From: Marinobacter sp. F4216 | Lineage (GTDB): Bacteria > Pseudomonadota > Gammaproteobacteria > Pseudomonadales > Oleiphilaceae | NCBI RefSeq assembly: GCF_019931195.1 | Contig: NZ_JAIOUO010000002.1 | Location: forward strand, 806,001 to 870,000 | Reading direction: 5' to 3' | DNA: 64,000 nt | Part shown: positions 1 through 12,000 of the stretch, in pieces | Layout of the letters: every line of letters starts with the position of its first letter | How positions within the stretch are numbered: the first letter of the stretch is position 1 | Made by a program: the position numbers and the translations under genes | Notes under the pieces: model-generated | Told to the model about the DNA's origin: nothing | Database searches by the model: none | Seen by the model: only the letters and a program-made list of their open reading frames with translations

Positions 1-2
1 TT

Positions 3-875
3 TGCTCCCGGGGAGTGTTTGGTACGACCAACGTGCTGTTCCAGAAATACCTGGCCAAGTTCGGAGTGGAAACGTCGTTTGTGAGCCTGACGGATGACGA
101 GGGCTGGCGAAGTGCGGTGGGTGAGAACACCCGCATGCTGTTTATTGAAACACCTTCCAACCCGCTCTGCGAAGTGGCGGATATTCGTGCACTGGCCGAC
201 CTGGCGCATTCACACGAGGCTTTGCTGGTCGTTGACAACTGCTTTTGTACGCCGGTGTTGCAAAGGCCGCTGGAACACGGCGCCGATGTGGTTATTCATT
301 CCGCGACCAAGTACCTGGATGGTCAGGGACGGTGCGTTGGCGGCGTGGTCGTTGGCCCCGAGAAACTGATGGAGGAAGTCTATGGTTTCCTGCGTTCCGC
401 AGGGCCGACCCTTAGCCCGTTTAACGCCTGGGTGTTCCATAAAGGCCTGGAAACCTTACCAATCCGTATGCGAGCCCACTGTGAGAATGCATTAGAGTTG
501 GCTCAATGGCTGCAACAACAACCTGAGGTAGAGACGGTATTCTATGCCGGTTTGCCTGAGCATCCGCAGCATGAACTGGCAAAGCACCAGCAGAGTGGGT
601 TTGGGGGGGTTCTGTCGTTCCGGGTAGAAGGTGGCCGGGAGGAAGCCTGGAGCTTCATCGACGCCACCCGAATGGTCTCAATCACCGCCAATTTGGGCGA
701 TGTCAAAACGACGATTACTCACCCGGCCACAACGACCCACGGACGCTTGTCTCCTGAAGACAAAAGCGCCGCGGGCATCACTGAAAACCTGATAAGGATC
801 TCAGTGGGTGTGGAAGCAGTCGAAGACCTGAAGACCGACCTTGCCCGGGGGTTTCAGGCCCTTCAGAACCAATAA
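3..875 (+). CDS. metZ: O-succinylhomoserine sulfhydrylase (5' end cut by window)
   Basis: PLP-dependent enzyme of the Cys/Met metabolism family. It makes homocysteine directly from O-succinylhomoserine and sulfide in the cytosol. The reading frame is open to the first bases of the window and the codons before the first GTG (CSRG) fit the family, so about 110-115 N-terminal residues lie outside. The PLP motif HSATKYLDGQGR is visible, with the Schiff-base lysine codon near 309. The C-terminal substrate motif region (ISVGVEAVEDL) is intact. MetZ is favoured over MetB by the overall match to Pseudomonas-type MetZ, but family members are similar. The homocysteine product feeds MetH, encoded at 29-32.7 kb. 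ftsK starts 19 bp downstream. Confidence 0.88.
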   Translation, partial: CSRGVFGTTNVLFQKYLAKFGVETSFVSLTDDEGWRSAVGENTRMLFIETPSNPLCEVADIRALADLAHSHEALLVVDNCFCTPVLQRPLEHGADVVIHSATKYLDGQGRCVGGVVVGPEKLMEEVYGFLRSAGPTLSPFNAWVFHKGLETLPIRMRAHCENALELAQWLQQQPEVETVFYAGLPEHPQHELAKHQQSGFGGVLSFRVEGGREEAWSFIDATRMVSITANLGDVKTTITHPATTTHGRLSPEDKSAAGITENLIRISVGVEAVEDLKTDLARGFQALQNQ

Positions 876-894
876 ATAAAAATAGCAGAATTGC

Positions 895-3564
895 ATGGCC
901 GAATCCGTAAAAGCAAAGCGCGCCCCAAAGGAATTGACCGATAAACAGCAGCGTTTCCGGCGCCTGGTTACCCAGGGGGCCCGGGAGGGTGCGGTAATCG
1001 CCCTTATTGCGCTGGCCATCTACCTGGCCATGGCTCTGGTTACCTACAGTCCGACCGACCCTGGCTGGGCCAGCATCGGCCATGATACGTCAGTGACCAA
1101 TCATGCCGGCCGAACTGGAGCCTGGCTGGCCAGTCTGTTCATCGATTTCTTTGGCCAGGTGGCGTTCCTGTTCCCTGTTATGATCGCGGGTTACGCAGTG
1201 ATCCTTATCCGCAGAAGGAACGAGCCGTTGGAGCTTCACTGGCCTCTGGTGATGATGCAGTTTGGCGGATTCCTCCTTATCTTGCTGTCGGCGTCCAGTT
1301 TGCTGTCCCTGTATTCCGTGTTCGGCCTGGGAGCTTCCTCGGGCGGCGTTCTGGGCACCACAGTATCGGAAGCCATGGTCCGCTTCTTCAATTTGCCGGC
1401 GACCACACTGCTACTGATTGCCATTTTCCTGTTCGCACTTACCGTAACGACCGGTTTGTCCTGGTTCAGGCTTATGGATCAGATTGGCGGGCTGATGATC
1501 CGGTTGTTTGATTCCCTGAAATCCGCCTTCGCTTCTGATCCGGAGAAGAAAGCGGCGGCGAAGGAGAAGGCCGAAGCGAAGCAGCGGAGAGCCGACGAGA
1601 AAAAACAGGCGAAACAGGCGAAAAAGGCTCTTAAAACACCGGAGCCTCCTGTCGTTCAGGATCGAGTAGTCTCCAGTACAGCTGAGGGTATCGACTCCGA
1701 AGGGGGGACTGGCGAAGGTAAGACCGGATGGTGGCAGAAGCTAACCGGCGGTGGCAAAAAGACCCGAGACAGGCGTGCAGATAAGGTTATCGAACGCAAA
1801 GAGCCCGGGTTTGAGGGCATTCCTCCGGGGCTGAGTGTCGAACCGGTTGAGTTCGAGAGTTTCAGCTCTAGAGGCGAACCGGCGCCAGAAAAGCGTTCCA
1901 AGGCTAAGCAAAAAGCGGTTGAGGCAGAGCCAGTTCCCGCTCACACGCCAGCCCGTTCGGTGAAAATCTCGCCGTTCAAGAAAGAAGAACAGGTTCCCAA
2001 GGGAGCGCAGGGTGGCGCCGATAACAACCAGCAGGGTTCCCTGCTTGAAGATATCGAAAGCCCCGTGCCGCCAATTTCCTTGTTGGATCCCCCTGAGGAG
2101 CATCAGGAAAAGGGCTATTCGGAAGAGTCACTGGAGCACATGTCCCGTCTGCTGGAAGAAAAACTGGCGGACTTCGGGGTTTCCGTGGAAGTGGTCGAGG
2201 TCAATCCCGGCCCGGTGATTACCCGGTTTGAAATCAAACCGGCTGCCGGCGTGAAGGTCAGCAAGATTTCCAACCTGGCGAAGGACCTTGCCCGCTCGTT
2301 GGCGGTGTTGAGCGTGCGGGTTGTGGAAGTTATTCCTGGTAAATCCGTCGTCGGTATCGAGATACCCAACGAGGAGCGGGAAATTGTGCGCCTGAGTGAA
2401 GTGCTGGGCGCCCCGGTATTCGAAGATTCTTCCTCACCGTTGACGCTGGCACTGGGTAACGACATCGGCGGTAACCCCATGGTCGCGAACCTCGCCAAGA
2501 TGCCACACCTTCTGGTGGCCGGTACTACGGGTTCCGGTAAGTCCGTAGGGGTTAACGCCATGCTGTTGAGCATGCTGCTCAAGGCGACCCCGGAAGAAGT
2601 TCGTTTCATCATGGTGGATCCCAAGATGCTGGAACTGAGCATCTACGACGGTATCCCACACCTGCTTGCACCGGTTGTGACTGACATGAAGGAAGCGGCC
2701 AACGCGCTTCGCTGGTGTGTGGCAGAGATGGAACGACGCTACCGGTTGATGGCCAATCTAGGCGTCCGCAACATCGCCGGTTACAACCGCAAAGTTAAGG
2801 ATGCGATCGCCGCCGGTGAGCCGCTGCTGGATCCCCTCTGGAAACCCGATGAGTATCTGGCGAACGATGAACAGGAACGTCCGGAGCTGGAAACCCTGCC
2901 GTTCATCGTGGTGGTGATTGATGAGTTCGCCGACATGATGATGATCGTCGGCAAGAAGGTTGAAGAACTGATCGCTCGTATTGCTCAAAAGGCACGTGCA
3001 GCCGGTATCCACCTGGTGCTGGCGACACAGCGCCCGTCCGTGGACGTCATTACCGGTCTGATCAAGGCCAACATTCCGACCCGGATGTCGTTCCAGGTGT
3101 CGTCCAAGATTGATTCCCGTACCGTTCTGGATCAGGGTGGGGCGGAGCAACTCCTTGGTCACGGTGACATGCTGTACCTGCCGCCGGGTACCGGTCTTCC
3201 GGTGCGGGTACACGGTGCCTTCGTCGATGATGATGAAGTTCACCGGGTTGTGAGTGCCTGGAAAGCGCGGGGCGAACCGATTTATGTGGACGAGGTACTC
3301 AACGGGGCTGAAGGTGAAAACCTGCCAGGTGTTCCCACGCTTACCGAGGGCGGAGACAACGAAGGTGATTCCCTGTACGACGAGGCCGTGGCCTTTGTAA
3401 CCGAAAGCCGCAGGGTTTCCATCTCCTCCGTTCAGCGGAAGTTCAAGATTGGCTACAACCGGGCCGCGAACCTGGTAGAGGCCATGGAGGCATCGGGTGT
3501 CGTAAGCGCAGCTGGCCACAATGGCGGGCGCGAAGTTCTGGCACCCCCACCACCCAGAGACTAG
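895..3564 (+). CDS. ftsK: DNA translocase FtsK
   Basis: Septum-anchored double-stranded DNA pump that clears the terminus region and activates XerCD at dif during division. Four hydrophobic segments lie in roughly the first 190 residues (about 32-52, 80-105, 118-142, 165-187). They are followed by a charged Lys/Glu/Pro linker of about 200 residues, shorter than in E. coli FtsK. The RecA-like motor has Walker A GTTGSGKS at residues 543-550 and Walker [13 protein letters not shown] from about 670. The last 65 residues form the winged-helix gamma domain that reads KOPS sites. At 889 residues it is the size of Pseudomonas FtsK. The ftsK-lolA-rarA-serS order is a common gammaproteobacterial arrangement. 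Confidence 0.97.
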   Translation: MAESVKAKRAPKELTDKQQRFRRLVTQGAREGAVIALIALAIYLAMALVTYSPTDPGWASIGHDTSVTNHAGRTGAWLASLFIDFFGQVAFLFPVMIAGYAVILIRRRNEPLELHWPLVMMQFGGFLLILLSASSLLSLYSVFGLGASSGGVLGTTVSEAMVRFFNLPATTLLLIAIFLFALTVTTGLSWFRLMDQIGGLMIRLFDSLKSAFASDPEKKAAAKEKAEAKQRRADEKKQAKQAKKALKTPEPPVVQDRVVSSTAEGIDSEGGTGEGKTGWWQKLTGGGKKTRDRRADKVIERKEPGFEGIPPGLSVEPVEFESFSSRGEPAPEKRSKAKQKAVEAEPVPAHTPARSVKISPFKKEEQVPKGAQGGADNNQQGSLLEDIESPVPPISLLDPPEEHQEKGYSEESLEHMSRLLEEKLADFGVSVEVVEVNPGPVITRFEIKPAAGVKVSKISNLAKDLARSLAVLSVRVVEVIPGKSVVGIEIPNEEREIVRLSEVLGAPVFEDSSSPLTLALGNDIGGNPMVANLAKMPHLLVAGTTGSGKSVGVNAMLLSMLLKATPEEVRFIMVDPKMLELSIYDGIPHLLAPVVTDMKEAANALRWCVAEMERRYRLMANLGVRNIAGYNRKVKDAIAAGEPLLDPLWKPDEYLANDEQERPELETLPFIVVVIDEFADMMMIVGKKVEELIARIAQKARAAGIHLVLATQRPSVDVITGLIKANIPTRMSFQVSSKIDSRTVLDQGGAEQLLGHGDMLYLPPGTGLPVRVHGAFVDDDEVHRVVSAWKARGEPIYVDEVLNGAEGENLPGVPTLTEGGDNEGDSLYDEAVAFVTESRRVSISSVQRKFKIGYNRAANLVEAMEASGVVSAAGHNGGREVLAPPPPRD

Positions 3565-3575
3565 GAGCATTGCAT

Positions 3576-4235
3576 ATGGCACAGAATCGATGGTTCAAAT
3601 GGGTGATGGTTGCGGCCCTCGCCATGCAGACCTTCGTTGCCGGGGCAGAAGAAAGCTCCGTCCAAAACGCCGAAGCGGCCGAAGATCTGGCCGCGTTGCT
3701 CAAGGGATACGAATCCTACCAGGCCAGCTTTATCCAGATTGTGGCGGATGAGTATGGCAATGCCGTTCAGGAAACTCGTGGCAAGCTCAAGGCCAAGCGG
3801 CCGGGGCTATTCTACTGGGAAACCAGTGCCCCCTTGTCGCAGTTTATTGTCAGCAATGGCGAAACCGTAGAGGTGTACGACCCTGATCTTGAGCAGGTGA
3901 CCATTCATAACCTCGATGAGCGGGTCCAGACCACACCGGCGCTGCTGCTGAGTGGTGAAGTGGATGACCTTGAGCAAACCTACACGGTTTCCCACCGTGC
4001 CGTTGGGGAAAGCCGGCAGGAATATATGCTGGAACCCCGCAATCCGGATTCCCTGTTCGTTTCCCTTCGTCTGTCGTTCGTTGACGGCGAACTCAGGGAG
4101 ATGCGCATGCTGGATTCGCTGGCCCAGGTCAGCATACTGAGCTTTGACGATATTCGTCTGAATGAAGACATCGATAACAGCGCATTCTCCCTGACTTATC
4201 CGGAGGACGTTGACGTAATCCGGGATGGCGCCTGA
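3576..4235 (+). CDS. lolA: Outer-membrane lipoprotein carrier protein LolA
   Basis: Periplasmic chaperone that takes lipoproteins from LolCDE in the inner membrane and hands them to LolB. The ATG at 3576 is chosen because AGGAG lies 8 nt upstream (3563-3567); a TTG two codons earlier is in frame but badly spaced. The protein is 219 residues. Residues 1-24 are a classical signal peptide ending VAGA before EES. The motifs SYQASFIQ and the RPGLFYWE region are typical of LolA. It starts 11 bp after ftsK and its stop overlaps the rarA start by one base, so it is probably translated as part of the same operon. Confidence 0.94.
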   Translation: MAQNRWFKWVMVAALAMQTFVAGAEESSVQNAEAAEDLAALLKGYESYQASFIQIVADEYGNAVQETRGKLKAKRPGLFYWETSAPLSQFIVSNGETVEVYDPDLEQVTIHNLDERVQTTPALLLSGEVDDLEQTYTVSHRAVGESRQEYMLEPRNPDSLFVSLRLSFVDGELREMRMLDSLAQVSILSFDDIRLNEDIDNSAFSLTYPEDVDVIRDGA

Positions 4236-5572
4236 TGCAGGACAGCCTGTTCGCGGAATCGTCCGGGTTCCGTCCGCTGGCGGACCGGATGCGTCCAACC
4301 CGGCTGGAAGATTACGTCGGCCAAAAACATCTGGTGGGCCCGGGAAAACCACTGCGCCGTGCGGTGGAGCAGGGTCAGCTTCATTCGATGATTCTCTGGG
4401 GCCCACCTGGAGTCGGTAAAACCACCTTTGCGAAACTTCTGGCGAACCTGAGTGACCTCAGCTTCGAAACGATTTCGGCGGTCCTGAGTGGTGTCAAGGA
4501 CATTCGTGCGGCGGTTGAACGGGCACGGGACCGAAAACAGGGGCAGGGTCGTGACACGCTGCTTTTTGTTGACGAGGTCCATCGCTTTAACAAGAGCCAG
4601 CAGGATGCATTCCTTCCCCATATTGAAGACGGCACCTTTATCTTCGTTGGCGCAACCACCGAGAATCCTTCCTTTGAACTGAACAGCGCACTGCTGTCAC
4701 GAACGCGGGTCTATGTCCTCAAGAATCTCGAAGAAAATGATGTTGTTGATCTGCTCGACCGGGCGTTGAGTGCAGAACAGGGTTTCAACGGTCGCTTGGC
4801 AGTCGCGGCTGATGTCCGGAGTTTGATGGCGGCCGCCTCAGGGGGGGATGCCCGCAGGGCTCTGAATATCCTGGAGGTGGCTGCGGATCTGGCGGAGCCT
4901 GACGAAGAGGGGCAGGACCGAATCACGGCGGCTCATCTGGAACAGGTTCTGCAGACCAGTCTCCGCCGTTTTGATAAAGGCGGCGATGTTTTCTATGACC
5001 AGATTTCCGCCCTTCACAAATCTGTCAGGGGCTCGGATCCGGACGGTTCCCTGTACTGGCTGTGCCGGATGCTCGACGGCGGCTGCGATCCTCTGTATGT
5101 CGCTCGTCGTCTGGTGCGTATTGCCAGTGAAGACATCGGCAATGCGGACCCTCGCGCCCTTCGTATTGCCATGGATGTCTGGGATGCCCAGGAGCGCCTT
5201 GGTTCTCCCGAAGGTGAGTTGGCTCTGGCCCAGGCGGTAACGTATCTGGCGTTATCGCCCAAGAGTAACGCGGTCTATTCAGCCTATAACCGATGCATGG
5301 CCGATATCCGCAAGGATCCCGACTACGAAGTGCCTGTTCATCTAAGAAATGCGCCTACCAAGCTGCTCAAGTCGATGGGGCATGGTGATGACTATCGGTA
5401 CGCCCACGATGAGCCGGAAGCATTCGCAGCCGGTGAGTCCTATTTGCCGGAAGCCATTCACCAGCGTCGTTATTACGAGCCCGTTCCCCGTGGCCTGGAA
5501 ATCAAGCTGGCGGAAAAGCGCCAGCGGCTCGATCGATGGAACAGTGATAGTCCTCGTAAACGCTACCCCTGA
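4235..5572 (+). CDS. rarA: Replication-associated recombination protein A (AAA+ ATPase)
   Basis: RarA/MgsA, a clamp-loader-like AAA+ ATPase that acts at stalled replication forks with SSB; eukaryotic homologue WRNIP1/Mgs1. Walker A is GPPGVGKT at residues 56-63 and Walker B is LLFVDEVH at about 109-116. Sensor-like GATTENPSF and arginine-finger LLSRTRV follow. The C-terminal half is the helical tetramerisation domain (family MgsA_C). At 445 residues the length is normal. The start codon overlaps the lolA stop (TGATG), indicating translational coupling. Confidence 0.96.
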   Translation: MQDSLFAESSGFRPLADRMRPTRLEDYVGQKHLVGPGKPLRRAVEQGQLHSMILWGPPGVGKTTFAKLLANLSDLSFETISAVLSGVKDIRAAVERARDRKQGQGRDTLLFVDEVHRFNKSQQDAFLPHIEDGTFIFVGATTENPSFELNSALLSRTRVYVLKNLEENDVVDLLDRALSAEQGFNGRLAVAADVRSLMAAASGGDARRALNILEVAADLAEPDEEGQDRITAAHLEQVLQTSLRRFDKGGDVFYDQISALHKSVRGSDPDGSLYWLCRMLDGGCDPLYVARRLVRIASEDIGNADPRALRIAMDVWDAQERLGSPEGELALAQAVTYLALSPKSNAVYSAYNRCMADIRKDPDYEVPVHLRNAPTKLLKSMGHGDDYRYAHDEPEAFAAGESYLPEAIHQRRYYEPVPRGLEIKLAEKRQRLDRWNSDSPRKRYP

Positions 5573-5607
5573 CCTCGCGGTAGCCACCAGTTCCAGTGCA
5601 GGTATAA

Positions 5608-7796
<2,189 letters not shown>

Positions 7797-7830
7797 GGGC
7801 GGGGCCGGCTCAAGGCAGTGAAAAGATATG

Positions 7831-7861
7831 AAAAAAGAGAGCCAGATGGCTCTCTTTTTTG
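7831..7861. terminator. Bidirectional rho-independent terminator between cobA and DAHP synthase
   Basis: Perfect inverted repeat (AAAAAAGAGAGCC, loop AGAT, GGCTCTCTTTTTT) with A- and T-runs on both flanks. It can end transcription of the + strand metZ-cobA run and of the convergent - strand aroG-type gene. Confidence 0.93.
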
Positions 7862-7904
7862 TTCAGTCTCTCCCTTCGCCTGTTAGCCAGGCTGGCCGGA
7901 TTGC

Positions 7905-8981
7905 TCAGCCGATGTTGCGCTTGGGAAGAGCGTCCTTAAGCTTGTCACGCATGTCGTGAACCGCTTTCTCGGTCGTCGGCCAATCAATGCAGGCGTCAGT
8001 CACCGAGACACCGTACTTCAGGTCAGCCAGGTTTTCAGGAATCGACTGGTTGCCCCAGTTGATGTTGCTTTCAATCATCAGGCTCTGAATGGAGTTGTTG
8101 CCCTCCAGAATCTGATGGCTGACGTCCTGCATAACCAGTGGTTGCAGCGCCGGGTCCTTATTCGAGTTCGCGTGGCTGCAGTCGACCATAATGGATTTAC
8201 GCAAGCCGGCTTTGTCCAGAGCCTGCTCACACAGGGCAACACTGACGGAATCGTAGTTGGGTTTGCCACCACCGCCACGCAAAACCACATGGCCATAGTT
8301 GTTGCCCTTGGTGCGCACAATGGAGGCTTTGCCCTGCTGGTCAATGCCCAGGAAACTATGGGGATGAGACACTGACTTCATGGCATTCACTGCGACATCG
8401 AGGCTTCCGTCTGTACCGTTCTTGAAGCCAATAGCCATGGACAGGCCGCTGCTCATTTCACGGTGCGTCTGGGATTCGGTGGTTCGGGCACCAATGGCAG
8501 ACCAGGCAACGGTGTCTTGCAGATACTGCGGGGAAATCGGATCCAGAGCTTCGGTAGCTACCGGCAGGCCAAGTTCGTTGATGTCGATCAGCAGGCGACG
8601 ACCGATATGAAGACCCTGTTCGATATCGAAGGTGTCATTCAGATGCGGGTCGTTGATCAGCCCCTTCCAGCCAACAGTGGTTCGTGGCTTTTCAAAGTAG
8701 ACGCGCATAACGATCAGCAGGGTATCGCTGACCTCGTCCGCGAGTTTTTTCAGGCGGCGAGCGTAATCCATCGCCGCTTCAACGTCGTGAATGGAGCAGG
8801 GGCCAACCACGAGAAACAGGCGGTGGTCTTTGCCGTCCATAATGTCGTAAATCGCCTGACGGCCCTTGGCTACGTTTTCCGCGGCTTTTTCTGAAAGTGG
8901 CAGTTCCTTTTTCAGAGCTTCCGGAGTAATCAGCGGTTCCTGGCTGGCCACATTCAGGTTTTCCAGTTTCTTGCCTGACAT
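7905..8981 (-). CDS. 3-deoxy-7-phosphoheptulonate synthase (DAHP synthase, class I)
   Basis: First step of the shikimate pathway: phosphoenolpyruvate plus erythrose 4-phosphate to DAHP. The 358-residue protein is a full-length AroF/G/H-type (type I-alpha) enzyme. Visible motifs are FLVVGPCSIHD around residue 58-68 (metal-binding Cys), RVYFEKPRTTVGWKG (PEP binding) and VDCSHANSNKD. I cannot decide from sequence alone which aromatic amino acid inhibits it, so no isozyme letter is given. It stands alone as a monocistronic unit between two terminators, with about 500 bp of non-coding DNA upstream. The start is the first Met of MSGKKLENL; its ribosome site is weak. Confidence 0.95.
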   Translation of the reverse strand: MSGKKLENLNVASQEPLITPEALKKELPLSEKAAENVAKGRQAIYDIMDGKDHRLFLVVGPCSIHDVEAAMDYARRLKKLADEVSDTLLIVMRVYFEKPRTTVGWKGLINDPHLNDTFDIEQGLHIGRRLLIDINELGLPVATEALDPISPQYLQDTVAWSAIGARTTESQTHREMSSGLSMAIGFKNGTDGSLDVAVNAMKSVSHPHSFLGIDQQGKASIVRTKGNNYGHVVLRGGGGKPNYDSVSVALCEQALDKAGLRKSIMVDCSHANSNKDPALQPLVMQDVSHQILEGNNSIQSLMIESNINWGNQSIPENLADLKYGVSVTDACIDWPTTEKAVHDMRDKLKDALPKRNIG

Positions 8982-9489
8982 CTTGTTTGTTATCCCCGAT
9001 TCCGATCATTGCAACCCGATTGAAAACACAGATTTACTGGGTTGCCGATTGTCACAATTGTCCGCGGTCTTTGTCTGTGGTAACGACCGAAGTGATGGTT
9101 ATACTGCGTTATTTTATGGGGCTTTTCAACGCTTCCTGACCGAAGGGCTGAGTGGCGCAAAACAAAGAGATTACGCCGGTCCTAGGTGTATTAATCCTAT
9201 TGGGCGCTTGACCGAGGATGCTCTCTGGTTGGCACCTTACTCGCAGTCTATAGACCGCGGGTACGTCTGGGACCGGTGGTATCAATGACTGACGGTCATC
9301 GCTGTTGATCTGCCAAACCTATTTTGTTGAAACTGGTCGGGCGCCTGTAAGCGAAGCTCAAGCGGGCCTTGAACAGAAGTGATTTGCTGGAGGCGGCGCC
9401 GGGACACGTCTCACTATGCGGACACAGTACAAAACAACCCCAAATTAGTCCGCCGGCCCTGTGAGAGCGGGCCAGTCGAGTGGCGAAGT
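8982..9489. other. Non-coding gap upstream of DAHP synthase
   Basis: Over 500 bp with no convincing coding frame on either strand. The part nearest 8982 must hold the promoter of the - strand DAHP synthase gene. TATACT at 9100-9105 resembles a + strand -10 box but has no clear -35. A 5-bp GGCCC/GGGCC hairpin lies at 9455-9473 just before the terminator at 9490. The stretch could encode a structured RNA ending at that terminator, but I do not recognise RNase P RNA, tmRNA, 6S or SRP RNA in it. Confidence 0.5.
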
Positions 9490-9520
9490 AAAAAAGCCGG
9501 GTTAATACCCGGCTTTTTTT
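9490..9520. terminator. Bidirectional terminator downstream of fabI
   Basis: AAAAAAGCCGGGT, loop TAAT, ACCCGGCTTTTTTT: a 13-bp stem counting the A/T flanks. It lies just beyond the fabI stop codon on the - strand and would also stop any + strand transcript coming from the 9.1-9.5 kb gap. Confidence 0.93.
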
Positions 9521-9542
9521 GACGGCGGACGAACGCGACAGG

Positions 9543-10328
9543 CTATTCGTCGAGCTCACCCATGCCGGTAATATTGAATCCCGCGTCGACATACATGATT
9601 TCACCAGTGATACCGCTGGCCATGTCCGAGGACAGGAAGGCGGCTGCATTGCCCACTTCTTCGGTGGTCACGTTACGGCGAAGGGGCGCGCGCTTGGCGT
9701 TTTCCGCCAGCATTTTGCGGAAGCTCCGAATACCGGACGCGGCCAGGGTCTTGATCGGGCCGGCGGAAATACCATTCACACGGATGCCGTCCTTGCCCAG
9801 ACTGGCAGCCATATAGCGCACGTTGGCTTCCAGTGATGCCTTGGCCAGCCCCATGACGTTGTAGTTCTGTAGCACCCGTTCGGCACCCAGGTAGCTCAGG
9901 GTGATCAGGGCACTGCCTTCGTGCAGCATCGGTCGAGCTGCCTTGGCCAGGGCAACGAAACTGTAGGAGCTGATGTCGTGGGCAATCTGGAAGCCTTCCC
10001 GTGTAGTTACGTCCACGTAGTTGCCATCCAGTTCATGGGCAGGGGCAAAGCCAACCGCGTGAACGATGATGTCTACGTTGTCCCAGTGCTTGCCAAGCTC
10101 TGCAAACACCTGCTCAATCTCTTCGTCGGAGGCAACGTCGCACGGGAAGGTAAGCTGGCTTCCCCATTGCTCGGCGAATTTCTCCACCCGTGGCTTAAGC
10201 TTGTCGTTCTGATAGGTAAAGGCCAGCTCGGCGCCCTCGCGGGCGAAGGCTTCGGCAATGCCGTAGGCGATGGAAAGCTTGCTGGCAACGCCGACGATCA
10301 GGGCGCGTTTGCCGCTGAGTATTCCCAT
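9543..10328 (-). CDS. fabI: Enoyl-[acyl-carrier-protein] reductase (NADH) FabI
   Basis: Catalyses the last reduction of each fatty acid elongation cycle in the cytosol. It belongs to the SDR fold, with [13 protein letters not shown] as the altered nucleotide-binding loop. The catalytic pair falls at Tyr156 and Lys163 (YNVMGLAK), the same numbers as in E. coli FabI. The ATG at 10328 is chosen because GGAG lies 8 nt upstream and homologues start [13 protein letters not shown]; an upstream ATG adding six residues is less likely. This gives 261 residues. It is the triclosan-target family. It stands alone, followed by a terminator. Confidence 0.97.
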   Translation of the reverse strand: MGILSGKRALIVGVASKLSIAYGIAEAFAREGAELAFTYQNDKLKPRVEKFAEQWGSQLTFPCDVASDEEIEQVFAELGKHWDNVDIIVHAVGFAPAHELDGNYVDVTTREGFQIAHDISSYSFVALAKAARPMLHEGSALITLSYLGAERVLQNYNVMGLAKASLEANVRYMAASLGKDGIRVNGISAGPIKTLAASGIRSFRKMLAENAKRAPLRRNVTTEEVGNAAAFLSSDMASGITGEIMYVDAGFNITGMGELDE

Positions 10329-10394
10329 GGGTAAATCTCCATGCATGACTGAATTTGCTGCATTATCCCCGAACCTGTGAAGACGGGGTAACGC

Positions 10395-11999
10395 TCAATT
10401 GGTCGTAGAAGGCGTCTGGTAGAAGAACGCGGCGTTCAGCAGTTCCCGGGTATAGGCTTGCTTCGGTGACTCGAAAATGTCGTGGGCACTCCCGTACTCG
10501 ACGATTTCGCCGTGCTTTAACACCAACAACTTGTGGCTGAGCGCACGAACGACTGCAAGGTCGTGACTGATGAAGATATAGCTTAGACCATAGCGACCCT
10601 GAATATCCCTGAGCAGTTCAACCACCTGTTTCTGCACCGTTCGGTCAAGAGCCGAGGTAGGCTCGTCGAGGATAATCAGGTCTGGTTGCAGAACCAGGGC
10701 CCGGGCAATGGCGATGCGCTGACGCTGCCCGCCGGAGAACTCGTGGGGATAGCGGTGGCGGGCATCGGGGTCGAGCCCCACGTCCTGGAGAGCTCGAATA
10801 ACCCGCGCCTCGTGGTCGGCCTTATTATCCGGATCATGGATTTCCAGGCCTTCACCGACAATTTCAGCGATCGACATGCGAGGGCTCAGGCTACCGAACG
10901 GATCCTGAAACACGATCTGAATACGTTTTCGCCAGGGACGGAACTCACTTTGGGATAAAGGACCGAGTTGCTGGCCATCCAGACGAATCTCTCCGGTGCT
11001 GTTGATGAGCTTGAGCAGGGCATGGCCGATCGTGGTTTTGCCGCTGCCACTTTCACCCACAATGCCCAGTGTTTCCCCGCGCTCGAGACTGAAGTCGGCA
11101 CTTTGCACGGCGTGGAAGTAGGCCTTCACCTTGCCTAGCAGGGATTTCTTGGTGGGGAAACGCACATCCAGTTGGTGCACATCCAGCAACTCGCCACCGG
11201 GAGCGGATTTTTTTGGCGGTTCGGTGGGCGGCTCGGCGTTGAGCAGCATTTGGGTATAAGGGTGCTGGGGACTGGCAAACAGGGTTTCAGTCTCTGCTTC
11301 TTCCACCAGCTTCCCGCGTTCCATGACAGCTACGCGGTCGGCATAGCGGTGCACAATGGTGAGATCGTGGGTAATCAGCAGGATCGCCATGCCCAGCTTC
11401 TGCTGCAAATCCCTGAGCAACTCCAGCACCTGTTTTTGAACCGTGACATCCAAGGCAGTGGTTGGTTCGTCCGCGATGAGCAATTCCGGCTCGTTGGCCA
11501 ATGCCATCGCGATCATAACCCGTTGCTTCTGGCCTCCTGACAGCTGGTGAGGATAACTTCCCAAGCGACTCTCCGGATCATGGATACCGACCAGATTCAG
11601 GAGTTCCAGCGTTCGCTTTCGGGCCTGAGAGTTTCTTAGCCCTTTGTGAAGTTCCAGAATCTCGCCAATCTGTCTTTCCACCGTGTGCAGTGGATTTAGC
11701 GAGGTCATGGGCTCCTGGAAGATCATGCTGATTTGGCGGCCCCGGATCTGGCGAAGACGCTTATCCGAGGCTTTGAGCATGTCTTCGCCCCGGTAATGGA
11801 TGGTTCCGGTGGGGTAGCTGGCATGGCGTTCGTCCAGCAGTCGAAGTACGGACAGGGCAGAGATGGATTTGCCGGAGCCACTTTCGCCTACAAGAGCAAC
11901 AGTTTCGCCTTGACGGATGTCGAGTGACAGGGAGTCAACCACACGAGGCCCGTTATCGAAACAGATTGAGAGATCGGAAATTTCCAGCAGATTGCTCAT
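10395..11999 (-). CDS. yejF: Peptide ABC transporter, double ATP-binding protein YejF
   Basis: A fusion of two ABC ATPase modules that powers the YejABEF oligopeptide importer (in E. coli also the microcin C uptake route). The first module has Walker A GESGSGKS at about 38-45, signature LSGGQKQR and Walker B LLIADEPT. The second has GESGSGKTT, signature FSGGQRQR and LIILDEPT. The ATG at 11999 is chosen: it follows the yejE stop by one base and begins [12 protein letters not shown], where the first ABC domain starts; an in-frame start 48 bases upstream lies inside yejE. Length is 534 residues. It is the last gene of the yejABEF operon. Confidence 0.94.
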   Translation of the reverse strand: MSNLLEISDLSICFDNGPRVVDSLSLDIRQGETVALVGESGSGKSISALSVLRLLDERHASYPTGTIHYRGEDMLKASDKRLRQIRGRQISMIFQEPMTSLNPLHTVERQIGEILELHKGLRNSQARKRTLELLNLVGIHDPESRLGSYPHQLSGGQKQRVMIAMALANEPELLIADEPTTALDVTVQKQVLELLRDLQQKLGMAILLITHDLTIVHRYADRVAVMERGKLVEEAETETLFASPQHPYTQMLLNAEPPTEPPKKSAPGGELLDVHQLDVRFPTKKSLLGKVKAYFHAVQSADFSLERGETLGIVGESGSGKTTIGHALLKLINSTGEIRLDGQQLGPLSQSEFRPWRKRIQIVFQDPFGSLSPRMSIAEIVGEGLEIHDPDNKADHEARVIRALQDVGLDPDARHRYPHEFSGGQRQRIAIARALVLQPDLIILDEPTSALDRTVQKQVVELLRDIQGRYGLSYIFISHDLAVVRALSHKLLVLKHGEIVEYGSAHDIFESPKQAYTRELLNAAFFYQTPSTTN

Positions 12000-12000
12000 A

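Noticed and set aside
2758..3582. 274-residue open frame antisense to the ftsK motor domain
   Set aside because: Shadow of the conserved FtsK translocase sequence with no independent support.
9296..9649. 117-residue - strand frame across the fabI 3' end
   Set aside because: It crosses the fabI terminator and shadows fabI; no likeness to transposase or other families.
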